From contig JAGVSM010001125.1 in the NCBI GenBank assembly GCA_022494885.1, positions 1 to 64,000 on the forward strand: a stretch of DNA of 64,000 bases. Direction: 5' to 3'. Below the pieces are notes generated by a model, which saw nothing but the letters and a program-made list of their open reading frames with translations, ran no database searches and was not told where the DNA came from. Both the position numbers and the translations under genes were made by a program. Below are positions 31,735-43,518 of this stretch, piece after piece (position 1 is the first letter of the stretch; each line of letters begins with the position of its first letter). Source of the DNA: Micrasema longulum (lineage: Eukaryota; Arthropoda; Insecta; Trichoptera; Brachycentridae).

Positions 31735-32475
31735 TGACACGGGCGGATTCCATAAAATACTTTGGGGTAGTCATATTGATAAGAATATGCGATGGAAGCT
31801 TATGTCCAGTCACTGGCTTCTAGTATGAGAAGGCTGAGTCATGTATTCTGCTCCCTTAAAGACATTCTGAAAATTGGCACTATCAGGAGTGTGTACTTTG
31901 CTCTGAGTCAATCCACTGTTTCATCCATATTAATAATATATGCAGGAGTCACCCAGAAATCAATTCTCGGTGTCAGCACCGGCTATCGTATTAAGCACTT
32001 GCAGAAACAAAACCACACATTTTCAGTTTGTAAACAATTATAAAAACATTCAATGGTCTACCAATAAATAAGATGACTCGCCTACAGTCTGTATTAAATG
32101 CCGCGGCGAGACTTTTTTTTGGAATCTCATTACTACTACTTCGGAAATTACACTAGCTACGTTTTCCACAGAGGGCAGAATACAAACTCTGTTGGCTTAT
32201 GTACAAGTCGCTGCACAACTCCGCTCCGAAATATCTAATAAAACTTTGCATTCTAGAATAACTACCTGACAGACGTCTTACACTTAGATCAGCTATATCT
32301 AAGTCGAGAGAAAAGGTTATTATACCTCTACGCAAACAGCGCACTAAATTCGGTGAACGCGCATTTGAGGTCGCAGGCCCTATGGCATGGAATGCTCTCG
32401 AAACGAAACTGTGAGATTAGTGATGTTTCGGAAAAATCTTAAAACCCACTTGTTCACTAAATCATTAGAATAAAT
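31735..32475 (+). mobile_element. L2/CR1-like LINE C-terminal region
   Basis: Recognisable blocks in shifting frames are IKYFGVVI, VQSLASSMRRLSHVFCSLKD, LQSVLNAAARLFFGIS, RAEYKLCWLMYKSLHNSAPK, KFGERAFEVAGPMAWNAL and KILKPTCSLNH. This follows the post-RT region of L2/CR1 elements ('QNAAARL', 'LHWLP...YK', 'FG.RAFSVAGP..WNSLP'). Several frameshifts and a small deletion are present. Confidence 0.75.
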
Positions 32476-32485
32476 AAGTATCATG

Positions 32486-32672
32486 TTAACAAATCACAAC
32501 AGGGATGGAGAATACCTTAAATAAGGGAGTATGGATGTCAAGGCATCTACAGGGCTTATGACCTTATGGTTTAAGTGGCCACTGTTGTGATTTGTTAATC
32601 TTAATGACTCCCGAGGGGGGTGAAATCCAGTATTTTGTCTACGAACGTTTGGACAAACTCAAATATTGTAAG
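32486..32672. repeat. Dispersed fold-back repeat, short copy
   Basis: TTAACAAATCACAACAGGGA and its complement CACTGTTGTGATTTGTTAAT flank a shortened core containing GGGCTTATGACCTTATGG. Confidence 0.65.
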
Positions 32673-32769
32673 TAGCATGTGATAACAAAGTTAATTGTTT
32701 TACTTAAAGCACAAATTCAAAAAGTTAAAATTTAATTTATTAATTTATAGAATCAGTTTGTAAAGCGCC

Positions 32770-33480
32770 CTTGAGGCATTATATTTATTTATTTATTAAA
32801 GGACATTGTCCATGAAAACAATTTATAAGGTTTAAATATTACAATATAAGAATAGTTTAAAACATCTAAAAAAAAAAAAGAAAGAAGCATTGACAAACAT
32901 AAGGGACATCGAGACAAGATCTGGACTATTTATTTAGTGCTCGTTTAAATCGTTGTAAACTTAAACCAAAAAAGTCCAGATCTTGTCTTGAGTTAACAAT
33001 ACGACAAAGGCGGGTCATTGGAGAATTTAGGCCATAGTTTGTTATATGCTGATCGATGAACAGTACTTCATTGTTTCTCAATCTACGAGTCGGAATATTG
33101 AATTTTACTTGTCCCAGTAACGATGGAACATCGATTATACCATTTAGTATGCCGAACATATATATGGAGTCAATATTAGTTCTACGTTTTGTAGACTAGA
33201 AATATATAACATTGACTCTATTTCAGCATAAGAATAATTATCTCTCTCTAGTCCGAGCATCCACGCTATTTTTCGAAGCGAGCGATGTTGGACTGATTCA
33301 ATGTGATTTATGCGATTGACATAGAATGGAGACCAGACCATGGAGGCATATTCTAGAAGAGGGCGAACAGTTGAGCAATAAAGAGTTTTGATTGTACGGA
33401 CACGAGTAAAATCAGAGGATATTCTGTTAATGAAGCCAAGTAATTTCAGTGATTTATTTACTGTATTATCTATATTATGA
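32770..33480 (-). mobile_element. LINE RT C-terminal half with TTTA tail
   Basis: The minus strand reads EYASMVWSPFYVNRINHIES, VQHRSLRKIAWMLGLERDN. After a frameshift at about 33170 it continues YMFGILNGIIDVPSLLGQ, RRLRNNEVLFIDQH and RLCRIVNSRQDLDFFG. Same family as 3770-4243. It ends in TTTATTTATTTATT near 32790. Confidence 0.8.
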
Positions 33481-34019
33481 AAATGACGCCATATAAGTTA
33501 TCCATAATAATAAATTTTGTGTTTTTATTTTTTTTAGTGTTATATTTTCTCAATCTTTTAAATTGTTTAATTTTTTATTTATTTTATTATTTTGTTTTGC
33601 ATTTTTTGTTTCTTTTTATGTTATTTCGTAAACTTGCCAAACACAAGAGCCAGAATATTTTTCGGCAAGTTCAACGAACGAATTGTTTATTTATGCTAAT
33701 AAAGGTTTTTATTTAAAAAATAATAATAATGTTAACGAACTGCTGATACGAGCATATGTACAATCGCTGAGAAACAGACATTAGTAGACGACCTCAAAAT
33801 CTCATCAGGAAATAAAATGAATACTGAACTGAATACCTATATACACTGAGTTCCATCATGTACTCCAGTTCAGTGTTCAGTGACATCAAGTAAAACGTTC
33901 ACACAGTTACTATCTCCGGTAAACTATTTATTCAATGTGTAAGATATACAATTCGACCCTCAACATCTCTTCTATCAACCTCCAACTGGGTAGGAGCTCC
34001 CGTGCATTAAATACTACAT

Positions 34020-34140
34020 ATATATTCACAACAACAAACTATCACGTAATTTCCCGGGGTAGGCAGAGAGGAACGCCCTACTACTGTGTCTTTGCATTTA
34101 CACATCTTCTCATGATGATTATCTCAACTTTTAATCTGTC
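34020..34140 (-). mobile_element. RTE-like LINE 3' end
   Basis: The minus strand ends ATTACGTGATAGTTTGTTGT, the same 3' terminus with a (GTT)-type tail as the copy finishing at 16133. It lies only about 40 nt past the end of gene C. Confidence 0.65.
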
Positions 34141-34175
34141 CATCTTCGAGTATTTAAAAATCACAAATCCAGAAT

Positions 34176-35089
34176 TCATTGTGAGCATGAGGTCGATTTA
34201 TTGCCAGAATGGATCAACATGTGACTTCTTAAATTACCTTTAAGTGAACACTTATATTGACACTGTGAGCATGAGAACGGTTTCTGGCGAGTATGTATTA
34301 ACAAGTGCCGTTTTAAAACACTGTTCCGTGAACATCTAAAACTACATTGTGAGCACGAAAACGACTTCTCGCTAGTATGTATCAACATGTGATTTTTCAA
34401 ATAATTTTTACGTGCACACGTATAACTGCATTTTGAGCATGTGAATGATTTCTCGCCAGTATGTGTCAACAAATGTTTTCTTATAGAACATTTCAGGGCA
34501 CATGTATAACTACATTGCGAGCATGAGAATGGTTTCTCGCCAGAATGTGTAAACATGTGACTTTTCAAACTACTTTTCCGTATACATGTAAAACTACATT
34601 CCGAGCATGAAAACGCCTTCTCCCCGGAATGTATAAGCATGTGACTACTTAAATTATTTTTCCGTGAACATGTGAAACTACATTCTGAGCATGCAAACGG
34701 TTTCTCGCCAGTATGCATCAACATGTGACTTCTCAATCTATCTATCTGTGAACATACATAACTACATGTTGGGCATGAGAACGGCTTCTCGCCGGTATGT
34801 ATTAACAAGTGACGTTTTAAATCATAGTTCCGTGAACAGGTATAACTGCATTGCGAGCAAGAAAACGGTTTTTGACTACGATGTTTGTTGTGACGTTTTA
34901 AACTACCCTTTTTCGAACTTGTTATACTATATTGAGAGCATGCAAAAGGTTTCACTCCAGTACTTGGTAACACCCATTCGCTACAAGGATTATTCTGTCT
35001 TATCTTATATTCACTCTCAAGTAGTATTTCTGCACTATGGGACGGTAGAATTTTCTCCGGAGATAATGTTGGCAGCAACTTAGTAATAT
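34176..35089 (-). CDS. Gene C exon 2: C2H2 zinc-finger exon
   Basis: The acceptor TTTTTTAG ends at 35090. The exon starts DITKLLPTLSPEKILPSHSA. The first finger is degenerate (CSQY, with Tyr for the second Cys), as in gene D. Eight intact fingers follow, with TGEKP, SGEKA and TSEKS linkers. The last begins SGNKSTSCSQ and stops, having lost the rest of a tenth finger. Joined to exon 1 the product is 433 residues. The eighth intact finger has the R/S/V/R contact set also seen in gene A. Confidence 0.9.
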
Positions 35090-35312
35090 CTAAAAAATAA
35101 AATTTTCAGAATTAATCTAGTGGAAAGCATTGGGTTACCTACCGTTAAACAGATAGCAGGGATATGGGGGTACGTCTTACAGATAAACTAAGCGATAGCA
35201 AAATTTTAAGTTTCTACGTTTTGTTATTTTTTATGGAAGGTTGATGTGCCAGAGAAGTAAATGTTTGAAACTCTATGGAATAGAACAAGATACACTCTAA
35301 CTCCTTTCTCAC

Positions 35313-35700
35313 CTTTAGTGATGCGAGAGGGTTCCAGACATTCTTGTTTTATATTAGGATGATCAATGTCAATATCTTTAAAGATCTGTATATCGCTCTC
35401 TATAATATATTGTTGGTAAGTACTGGTCCCCGGTTCAGCCTTCACGGAAGAAACACCTGGCTCCTCGCTTCTGTAGGTACATGGCGTCCCATCCACAGCA
35501 TGAAGAATATCTGCTTCTACATCGTTAGTCCCCGGTTCAGACTTAACAATAACTGAAGCGAACTCCATCTGTTCCATAGTGTTTGGTTCAACCTTCACGA
35601 TAGCAATACCTGGCTGTTCGCTTTCATGGGGACATGGCGCAATATCTTCTACATCGATCGTTTCCGGTTCAGACTTAACAACGACTGAAGCGAACTCCAT
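35313..35700 (-). CDS. Gene C exon 1: N-terminal SUMO-motif region
   Basis: The minus-strand ATG at 35700 starts MEFASVVVKSEPETIDV. After one unit the sequence restarts as TMEQMEFASVIVKSEPGT, an internal copy of the N-terminus including a Met. The region ends FKDIDIDHPNIKQECLE at AAAG|GTGAGA, phase 1, 129 codons. ψKxE sites: VKSE twice, VKVE, VKAE and IKQE. Confidence 0.85.
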
Positions 35701-35980
35701 CTGTACGAGCTCGAATAAAAAGACCTCGATTTATATGAAGATTGATCACCCTTCAATGTGATAAAAACACGATAATCTATGTATTCTATCTACGGGAGAT
35801 ACAAGTATCGTTCGTAATGATGGATTTAGTCACAGCCCTGTCGACATTGGACAAACCCCCATAACGTAATATTATATTCCAAGTAAAGCTTTCATTTATA
35901 GGTACAAAGCATTAGGATAGTTTCGAATAGTTGTTTTTTATTGGTGGCGAGCGAATGGTCACTTTACACGGATAAGAATA

Positions 35981-36093
35981 GGAACTGTCATGACACGAAA
36001 TGGCGGCCATTATAAAACGCTCTAGCTGTGGAGACAATGTTGCCAGTGTACAGGTATGGTAATAAATGCTTAGAGTGTGACATATCAACTGAC
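35981..36093 (-). promoter_or_regulatory. Conserved upstream module of gene C
   Basis: The reverse complement has GTTGATATGTCACACTCTAA, ACTGGCAACATTGTCTC, AATGGCCGCCATTTCGTG and CATGACAGTTCC. This copy contains AAATGGCGGC on the plus strand, a close match to the YY1/Pho consensus. Confidence 0.62.
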
Positions 36094-36439
36094 ATATAAA
36101 AATCTCTTGTTTTATACATTTCACGTAAAAAGAATTACCCTAATTTGCAAGAATTAGAAGACTCAATAAATTTTATATTTTGGACAGCAGTATTTCTACA
36201 AACACACTCATATTTTTCAATTTAAAAATTTAAGTGTCTGTTTCTTCTGGGCGCTACAAAACGCTACACCAGTCTATATATGTGTTTTTACATAAAAACA
36301 TTATTTTGTTAAATTCTGTTAGGATTTTAAAGAATTTAACAAAATGAAAAATTTTCTTTGTGACGATAATAAAAGCCTTAAACTGAGGCAACAAATGATC
36401 AAATGTTATAAAATATGGTTTTTCTTTCTGAACGGTGTA

Positions 36440-36870
36440 GAGACGTGGACTCTTCATTAATTAGTTAATATTATAAACCGCCTTGAAGCATTTGAAATGT
36501 GGATATTCCGTAGAATGTTAAGAATATCTTGGACTGATATGATAGCCAACAATAAAGTATTACGTAGAACCAATACTAATAAAGAACTGTTCACCACTGT
36601 TACGCTCCGTAAGATTTCATATTTTGGCCATGTGTTAAAAGGTGGTAAATATGCCATACTTTAGCTTGCCATGAAGGGGAAGATCGAGGGACGTAAAAAA
36701 AGGGGTCAGAAGAAAACAGCTTTCTTGCCTTTGAAACATCCGAGCATGGACCAGGATTAATATTGTGGAGGAGCTGTTTCGCACTGCTCTGTGTAGGGAA
36801 GCTTTCTCCCGAGTGGTTGTCAACGCCGGGGAGACCCGACATGACACGCGAAGAAGAAGATACTAACCTC
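36440..36870 (+). mobile_element. LINE C-terminal region (RTE-like) with GAA tail
   Basis: The frame INRLEAFEMWIFRRMLRISW, LRRTNTNKELFTTVTLRKIS, YFGHVLKGGKYAIL, then a stop and LAMKGKIEGRKKRGQKKT. The phrases 'MWCwRRmLRISWtD...', 'yfGHvlRg.ky.llq' and 'GKi.GkR..GR...' typify a common insect LINE tail. The 3' end is GCGAAGAAGAAGAT. Confidence 0.75.
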
Positions 36871-36999
36871 GTTTCCCCCTCATTTATACATCTTCTCATG
36901 CATACGCATATAATATTCCTAAAACCTCTGCATTACTACCTACTGTTTTTCCACGAGAAATACAACAATTTTTAAAATACATTTAGAACATAAAAATAA

Positions 37000-38320
37000 T
37001 AAAAACATGAATTGAAAAAAAAACAATTACTTTTTTCCACGGTGAATCACATGTTTTATTTATTAATAACAAAAACAATATAAAGGTACCGACCCGTAAT
37101 GAAATAAAATCAAAAACATTAGGAATTGAGAAATTGCAATTTCAAATACGTAAAAAATACAAATTAAACGAAAACTCTATAAAAAGAATTGTTTGCTTCA
37201 AATACATAAAGACAAAAAATACATAGTGTTTCTAGGTCACAAAACGTTAGTACGCGACCTAGAACAGGTGGTAATATATGAATTCCCAAATTAAAAACAA
37301 CTACGCATATCATCATTATACTTACAGAGGATTTTTTTTTTATGAAATGAACAAAGATAATAAAAAGTACAGTCAGGAATACAAAATATTTAAGAAAGAA
37401 GTGAAACGTTACATTTACAATTCTTCTTTATGAAGCACTGATTACAAACACCGTTTATTTATTTTTTTCTAATTTATATATGTCATACTAAAAATATTAA
37501 TTATTGGTTATCATATCAGTAATTAAAAATAAAATTAACAAACTATTGTAAGACGTCACTCTCCATTATGTACGCAAGAATTGTTTTTTTCTTTTACATA
37601 ATGGGAAATTTATAAGGGTCCTTGAAATACTGTCGAGAAGAATTTTTTTTTGGGCTTCAATAAGTAACAAGTATTTTTTAATTTATAAATTTTAATTCCC
37701 GTGAAAGCGGTCTATTGCATTTGCCACGCCCCTAATACTTAAGATTTGGGAAAATTTTGAACTTTGAGACCGTTAAAATTTAAATAGAATACCGTCACGA
37801 ATTTTGTCACAATTATCAAGGCCAAACATGTCGCGTTTTTGTAGGGACATATTATTATTTTGTTTTTTTTTTTTATTAAAACCTTTTTTTCACAGTTTCC
37901 CTATTGTTTCGGTAGTTATCAAAATCGGTAAAAAATGTTTTTTTAAATGCAAAACTATGAAAGTATTAGGATTACAAAAATAGGTTGTATATATATCTAA
38001 AGTAAAAATGTCTAACGTTTTGCTATAGCAATATTCAAATATGAAATTTAATTTTGTACCAAAATCGGCAATATCCATACCCATGTATTATTTTTAAGCC
38101 GGTAACATCCGATGTGACCAATCGCTGTAGTGCATTTTTTTAGTGAGCTTGTAACGACTCATTGCTTTTGATTTTATTTCCAACTCACAGACAATAAATG
38201 ACAGAATGAATCAAAATTGGTATATTTACTAATATTTTTTTTCGAAACTACTTAAATACACTTAATTATATCAAACTCGGTTACATACAAAACAATTTTT
38301 CTTTTTTTTGGATCTTGTTT
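37000..38320. other. Interval without a recognised gene
   Basis: AT-rich sequence with only short frames lacking conserved motifs. I saw no promoter module, splice-paired frame or repeat-family landmark. Confidence 0.4.
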
Positions 38321-38329
38321 AATCTTTTA

Positions 38330-39000
38330 ATATCTGAGTTTGTCCAAACGTTTGTAGACAAAAGACTGGATTTCACCCCCTTGGGAGTCATTAAGATTAA
38401 CAAATTAAAACAGGGATGGAGAATACCTTAAAGAAGGGAATATGGAAATCTAGGCATCTACAGGATTTATGACCTGTCATCGGCTGGTTTAAGTGGCTAT
38501 TATACACACTGTGTAACATTCACCGTTTTGCCTATGTTTGAACATCCATTTTTCTTCGATTCTTCCATTTGTCGATTTTAGTTGATTAAAGAGCTGAAAG
38601 CAACTGACTAAAAGAGTGGTATTCCAAACGCTCTCGCGGCCGTATAATCTCGCGTATTTAAATACAAAATACACGAAAAAAACTCTCGTGCCCCGAGAGC
38701 GGTTCAAAATAGCATCCTTAGCATAAGTATAAAAATTTGAATTTTTTTTTAGGCGTTGCCTAGTAGGTGAAATGGTTCAGCCGGATGAATCTCACCCACA
38801 CGATAAAGGTATCAGCTCTTATATTTCACACAAGTCTACAGATAGAAGAGGTGCAAAAATGTGAATGGTGAATGTTAAACAGCGTGTAAAATGGCCACTT
38901 AAACCAGCCAATGACAGGTCATAAGCCCTATAAATGCCTAGACTCCCATAATTTCTTCTTTGAGGTATTCTCCATCCCTGTTGAAATTTGTTAATCGTAA
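38330..39000. repeat. Fold-back repeat pair interrupted by a small MITE
   Basis: 38330-38600 is a reverse-orientation copy (AACAGGGATGGAGAATACCT, CATCGGCTGGTTTAAGTGG). 38750-39000 is forward-oriented (GGCGTTGCCTAGTAGGTG, ACTTAAACCAGCCAATGACA). A hairpin element lies between them. Confidence 0.7.
38618..38717. mobile_element. About 100 bp terminal-inverted-repeat MITE, copy 1
   Basis: Starts GGTATTCCAAACGCTCTCG and ends CGAGAGCGGTTCAAAATAGC. An internal inverted pair, TCTCGCGTATTT / AAATACACGA, adds to the hairpin. Copy 2 is at 43519-43619. Confidence 0.65.
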
Positions 39001-39109
39001 TATTTTATTTATAAATATTACATTTAAATCGTTCTTAACAACAAGGTCTTGTCCATTAAATAAATTAATCGAATTGCAATAATCTGTTACAGAAAAATAG
39101 TCAAGATTA

Positions 39110-39275
39110 AATAAATAGACAGGAGGGGCCGAAAGAAGACAGATGTCCTGGCTGCGAAATATACGAGACTGGACTAGCTTCAGGACTGTGGAGCTGATTT
39201 TCCGGGCAGCACAGGACGGAGACTTTTGCCAGAGTGATTGCTAACGTTGGAGATACCTGACAAGGCACTAAGTTT
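39110..39275 (+). mobile_element. RTE-like LINE tail scrap
   Basis: Frames read RRGRKKT then WLRNIRDWTSFRTVELIFRA, the piece that normally follows the region preserved at 36440-36870. Confidence 0.5.
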
Positions 39276-39324
39276 AATGTTTTAAGGGCATTGTGCTTTG
39301 TCTAAGAGCCACAAATACCGTCTT

Positions 39325-40012
39325 AGTACACACGGGGCTTATGACCTGTCACTGGCTGGTCTAAGTGACCACTGAATACACTATGTAACTTTCTCCATTC
39401 TGCCTTGTTTAAACATTCACATTTCCTCAACTCTTCCACCTGTTGACTTTCGTGAAGTAAAAATCTGAAACCATTATTGATATGGGTGAGATTCATATGC
39501 CTGAATTATTTCATCTCCTGAACGCCTAAAACACATGGCGTAAAGCGGCCACTTGAACCAGCCAATGGCAGGTCATCTTCTTCTTCCTCTTCATCCTTGT
39601 TCTCTCTACTGCTGGATGGCGGCCTCTTCCAAACGTCTCCATTCCTTCCTATCACCCGCTTTCACCCACATTTTACCGGCAATAAAGGCAATTTCGTCGA
39701 CCCATCTTTTCTGTGGCCTCCCAACACTTCTTTTGTTTGCCCATGGTCTCCACTTTATTATTCTGGGTTTCCACCTGCCATCATTTTGTCTTGCCAAGAG
39801 TCCTGCCCACTGCCATTTAAATTTCGTTTCTTACTGTCTCTTAGACATACACCGAGCATCTGTCTTTCCATAGATCGCTGAGTGCATTTTAATTTCTGGC
39901 TACTTTTTTGTGTTACAGACATGGTTTCTAGTCCGTACGTTGCAAGTCATAAGCCCTGTAAATGCCTAGACTTTCATATTCCCTTCTCAAAAATGTTTTT
40001 CCTCTCTGTTAC
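39325..40012. repeat. Fold-back repeat copy split by a LINE insertion
   Basis: Left part 39325-39576 ends ..GGCAGGTCAT and the right part resumes AAGTCATAAGCCCTGTAAAT at about 39948. Undisrupted copies read ACAGGTCATAAGCCCTG here, so the LINE at 39577-39945 landed in the repeat with a short duplication of GTCAT. Confidence 0.65.
39577..39945 (-). mobile_element. RTE-like LINE 3' fragment
   Basis: The minus strand contains MSVTQKSSQKLKCTQRSMER, LGVCLRDS and DGRWKPRIIKWRPWANKRSV, then GRPQKRWVDEIAFIAGKMW. It is a close copy of 7725-8177 with an internal deletion. The tail is GAAGAAGAAGATG-like. Confidence 0.75.
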
Positions 40013-40159
40013 AAAAAATAGATCAATTTTGAAAAATATTGCATGATTAACATTTATTCGCTGCATTCATTTAACGTTAATTTAAAAACAAACTTGTTAA
40101 AATAATATAACTTATAGAATTAATAGTATCTTCGAGCAGGCAGAGTGATTTTTTTACAG

Positions 40160-40590
40160 TTCACTTGGTCAGCGGAGAGGATGTGACCGAGTTTAAAAAA
40201 TGGTGGGTTCAACATTTCAAAAAGACTGCACTATCCATTAAAACAAAGGATCAGCGGGTTCCGAGAACGGAGAAAGTAAGCTTCCGTATCTCAAAGTTCC
40301 ATCACCTCACATTAAAAAAAATCGGCAGTGACGTGCCGGTAAAAACGTAGGAATTTATTGATGGAATGATAAAGCATACATTTTTGTTGAAGATAAGGCC
40401 ACATATTACCACATCGCTACCAGATGAACCTGCGTATGGACCAAGGCAGCTCTTCATTAATGCAAAGAAGATGCAAGACCTGAAAAATTGCGTTCAATTT
40501 GTGCCTGAAGATGAAAAAATTAAGTTCTGGGACAAAATATTGCAATGGCCAACAGCTGAAAATGTCGAAGAAGAAGAATTAGATTAATTC
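40160..40590 (+). pseudogene. Unrecognised reading frame with one nonsense codon
   Basis: After a good acceptor-like TTTTTTTACAG (to 40159), one frame runs to TAA at 40587, broken only by TAG at 40348-40350. It reads EFKKWWVQHFKKTALSIKTK, FRISKFHHLTL, EFIDGMIKHTFLLKIRPHI, YGPRQLFINAKKMQDLKNCV and FWDKILQWP, with an acidic end EEEELD. I do not recognise the protein. The pattern resembles an exon of a host or transposon gene that was copied and then decayed. A working alternative with stop read-through cannot be excluded. Confidence 0.4.
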
Positions 40591-40998
40591 AGTTAATTCT
40601 TTATGAAAATAAATATTATTAAACATTCGTACAAATTGGACTTTGATTGTAAAAACACACCTTCTACAAGATGACTGTAAAAATCCACCTCATCCTAAAA
40701 TTTAAAAAAATAAAATAAAAAAATCCATGAATATATTATGCAACCACTTTTTAATATACCATATATTAAATATTTTTCAACATAAATAGTAAAAAAAAAC
40801 ATGCGGTTCATTTTTTTACACCTGACAGTTTTCATTAATTTTTTGAAACTTTTGCTTTTGGTCCGAGGTGGGTTTTTACAATCATGCATTCAATGGCATA
40901 ACATAACGGAACATGCCTGATTTAATACATATTAATTTTAAAATGTATTACATTATTAATAATTCATTTGATTAATATGGATGGTACAAATTTCATTA

Positions 40999-41906
40999 TT
41001 AGGATGAGGCCGGTTTCTCGCCAGTGTGTTTCAACATGTGTCTACTTAAATTAGACTTAAATGAACATGTATATTTACATTGCAAACATGAGAACGGTTT
41101 CTGGCCAGAATGTATCAATATGTGACATCTTAAATTACTTTTAAATGAAGATGCAAAATTACACTGTGAGCACAAGAACTGTTTCTTGCCAGTATGCGAC
41201 AACATGTGACTATTTAAATTACTTTTAAATGACGATACATAGTGACATTGTGAGCACGAAAAGGGTTTCTCGCCAGTATGTGTCAACATGTGCTTTTTAA
41301 TATAACCGTTCACTGCAGATTTATAACTGCATTGTGAGCATGAGAATGGTTTCTCGGTGGTATGCAATGACATGTGTCTTAGTAAACTATCTTTCCGTGA
41401 ACATGTAACACTACATTGCGTGCAAGAGAACGGATTCTTGCCAGAATGTTTAAACATGTGACTTATTAAACTGTTTTTCTGTAAACATGTAAAACTACAT
41501 TCTGAGCATGAAAACGGTTTCTCGTCAGTGTGTATCAAGACGTGTCTGCTCAATCTACCCTTCTGGGAAGATGCATAACTACATTTTGGGCATGAGAATG
41601 GCTTCTCGCCAGTATGTATTGTCATGTGGCGTTTCAAATCGAAACTCCGTGAACATGTATAACTACATTGCGAGCAAGAAAACGATTTTTTGCTACTATG
41701 TTTAATCACGTGACGTTTTAACCCCTTTTGCGAACTTGTATTATTATATTGAGAACATGAGAACGCTTCCACCCCAGTACTCAGCAACACCTTTTCATTA
41801 CATGTTTTCTTCTGTCCTGTTTTATATTCACTCTCTGGTAGTGGTTCTGCATTATAAGACGGTAGATTGATACTCTCGGTAGATAATATTGGAGACTTAG
41901 TAGTAT
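40999..41906 (-). CDS. Gene D exon 2: C2H2 zinc-finger exon
   Basis: After TTCTTTTCAG the exon starts DTTKSPILSTESINLPSYNA. The first finger is degenerate (CSQY, one residue short). Eight intact fingers follow, including FSCPKCSYASSQKGRLSRH and FSCSQCHYVSSFKSNLNSH. After the linker TGEKP the frame ends ASS-TAA, so a further finger has been lost. Joined to exon 1 the product is 517 residues. Compared with C, fingers 6-9 share the C/A-S-F-K-S-N-L-helix type, suggesting local finger duplication. Confidence 0.9.
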
Positions 41907-42009
41907 CTGAAAAGAAAACTTTGTCATATTAACCTGGTGGGAAGTGTTAAGCCACCGCTAAGCGAATAGCGGGGACATCAGCGTACTTGTAGTATTTATT
42001 TATTTATAA

Positions 42010-42275
42010 ATTTATTGCAAAAATATAGTATACATACTTAATAACAGGGAATCTATATAAAACCAATTAATGTAAAATGAAAACGGAGTGTTCTCTGTTT
42101 ATGATAGTTATATAAAGTACTACGTTTTTTGATTTACATATATTTTTCAAAAAAATCTCTCGCTACACTATTTATATGTGCAGTTATTTTTATTTAAAAA
42201 TTAGTTTTACATTGCGAGTCTTTTATATTTGGCAATAAATCATTAAACATTTTTGGAGCAATTACATTGTATTGC
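42010..42275 (+). repeat. Dispersed non-coding repeat copy in the gene D intron
   Basis: Matches parts of 10270-10760: AATGTAAAATGAAAACGGAG, ATATTTTTCAAAAAAATCTC and TCGCTACACTATTTATATG. Confidence 0.6.
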
Positions 42276-42454
42276 TTTTTACCAAAGGCGGTTGATACAA
42301 ATGGGACAATACAGTTAATTTGTGTTGCTGAACGAGTGTTTATATTTTGTTGGGTTCTTTTGATCTCACTTAATTAATCATAAATTTATAAACGTATATA
42401 TTTATTAGGTATACCCTTATAAGTTTATTTCAACAGAGAGGGAAAACGAAAGGG

Positions 42455-42600
42455 AAAAAAAACAATGACCTGTCATTGGCTGGTTTATATGACCACTTTA
42501 CACACTGTGTAACATTCACCATTCTGCCCATGTTTGAATATCTACATTTCCTCAACTCTTCCATCTGTTGACTTTTGTGAAGTAAAAGAGCTGAAATGTT
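42455..42600 (-). repeat. Fold-back repeat fragment in the gene D intron
   Basis: GACCTGTCATTGGCTGGTTT, CACACTGTGTAACATTCACC and CTGTTGACTTTTGTGAAGTA are the family landmarks in reverse orientation. Confidence 0.7.
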
Positions 42601-42704
42601 TTTTTTTTCAAAACTTTTACTTTTACATTGAAAGAAAAAGTTATACCTCCTATAAATATTATAGTAAAATGAAATAGGGGAAGACAATACGACACTTTTC
42701 TCAC

Positions 42705-43350
42705 CTGTATTGTTGTGAGAGGATTGTATACATTCTTGTTTTACATCAGTATAATCAATGTCGATTTTCGTAAACATTGGTACATCACTCTCCATAGTAA
42801 ACTGTCGTTTGGTGCTGGTCCCCGGTTCAGTCGGTTTCTCGCTTCTGTAGGGACATGGCGTCCCTTCCACAGTACGGAGAATATATCTTTCTACATCACT
42901 AGACCCCGGTTCAGCCTTCACGGTAGCAACGTCTGGATCATCGCTTTTGTAGAAACATGGCGTTCCATCCCCAGTACGGAGAATATCTCCTACATCGCCA
43001 GTCCCCGGTTCAGCCTTCACGGTAGCAACACCTGGTTCCTTGCTTATGTAGGAACATGGCGTCCCATCCCAAGTACGAAAAATATCTTCTTCTACATCGC
43101 CAGTTCTTGGTTCAGCCTTTACGGTAGCAACACCTCGTTCCTCACTTCTGTTGGAACATGGCGTCCCTTCCCCAGTACGGAAAATATCTCCATCTACATC
43201 GCCAGTCCCCGGTTCAGCCTTCACAGTGGCCACATCTGGTTCCTCGCTTTTGTAGGGACATGGCGTTCCTTCCCCAGGATGGAGAATATATCTTTTTACA
43301 TCACCGGTCTCTGATTCAGCCTTGACACTCACTGAAGCGATCATTTCCAT
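42705..43350 (-). CDS. Gene D exon 1: N-terminal SUMO-motif repeat region
   Basis: The minus-strand ATG at 43350 starts MEMIASVSVKAESETGDV. The following 215 codons hold five full repeat units (VKAESE, VKAEPG, VKAEPR, VKAEPG, VKAEPGS), each followed by DV..DI.RTG.GTPC.Y.SEEP, and a partial sixth (TEPGTST) that lost its VKA. The region ends TKIDIDYTDVKQECIQ at ACAG|GTGAGA, phase 1. Six ψKxE sites result. The unit is about 34 codons, so the exon is a coding minisatellite. Confidence 0.87.
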
Positions 43351-43518
43351 AGTCGAATACGAACACTTTAATTCTGAAAATCAATCACCTGAAAATGAAA
43401 ACGATACACATCTAGAGCGATTTATTTATAATATGATTAAAGCATGATAATCTTTCACATCTAACTACGAGAGATACTTGTACCTACGTTTAGAGATGGT
43501 GGATTCACTCCCGGGGCT

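Noticed and set aside
42715..43314. Long plus-strand frame opposite gene D exon 1, and similar antisense frames in F and G
   Set aside because: They arise from the complement of the repeat units. The sense strand has splice signals and a start conserved across seven genes.
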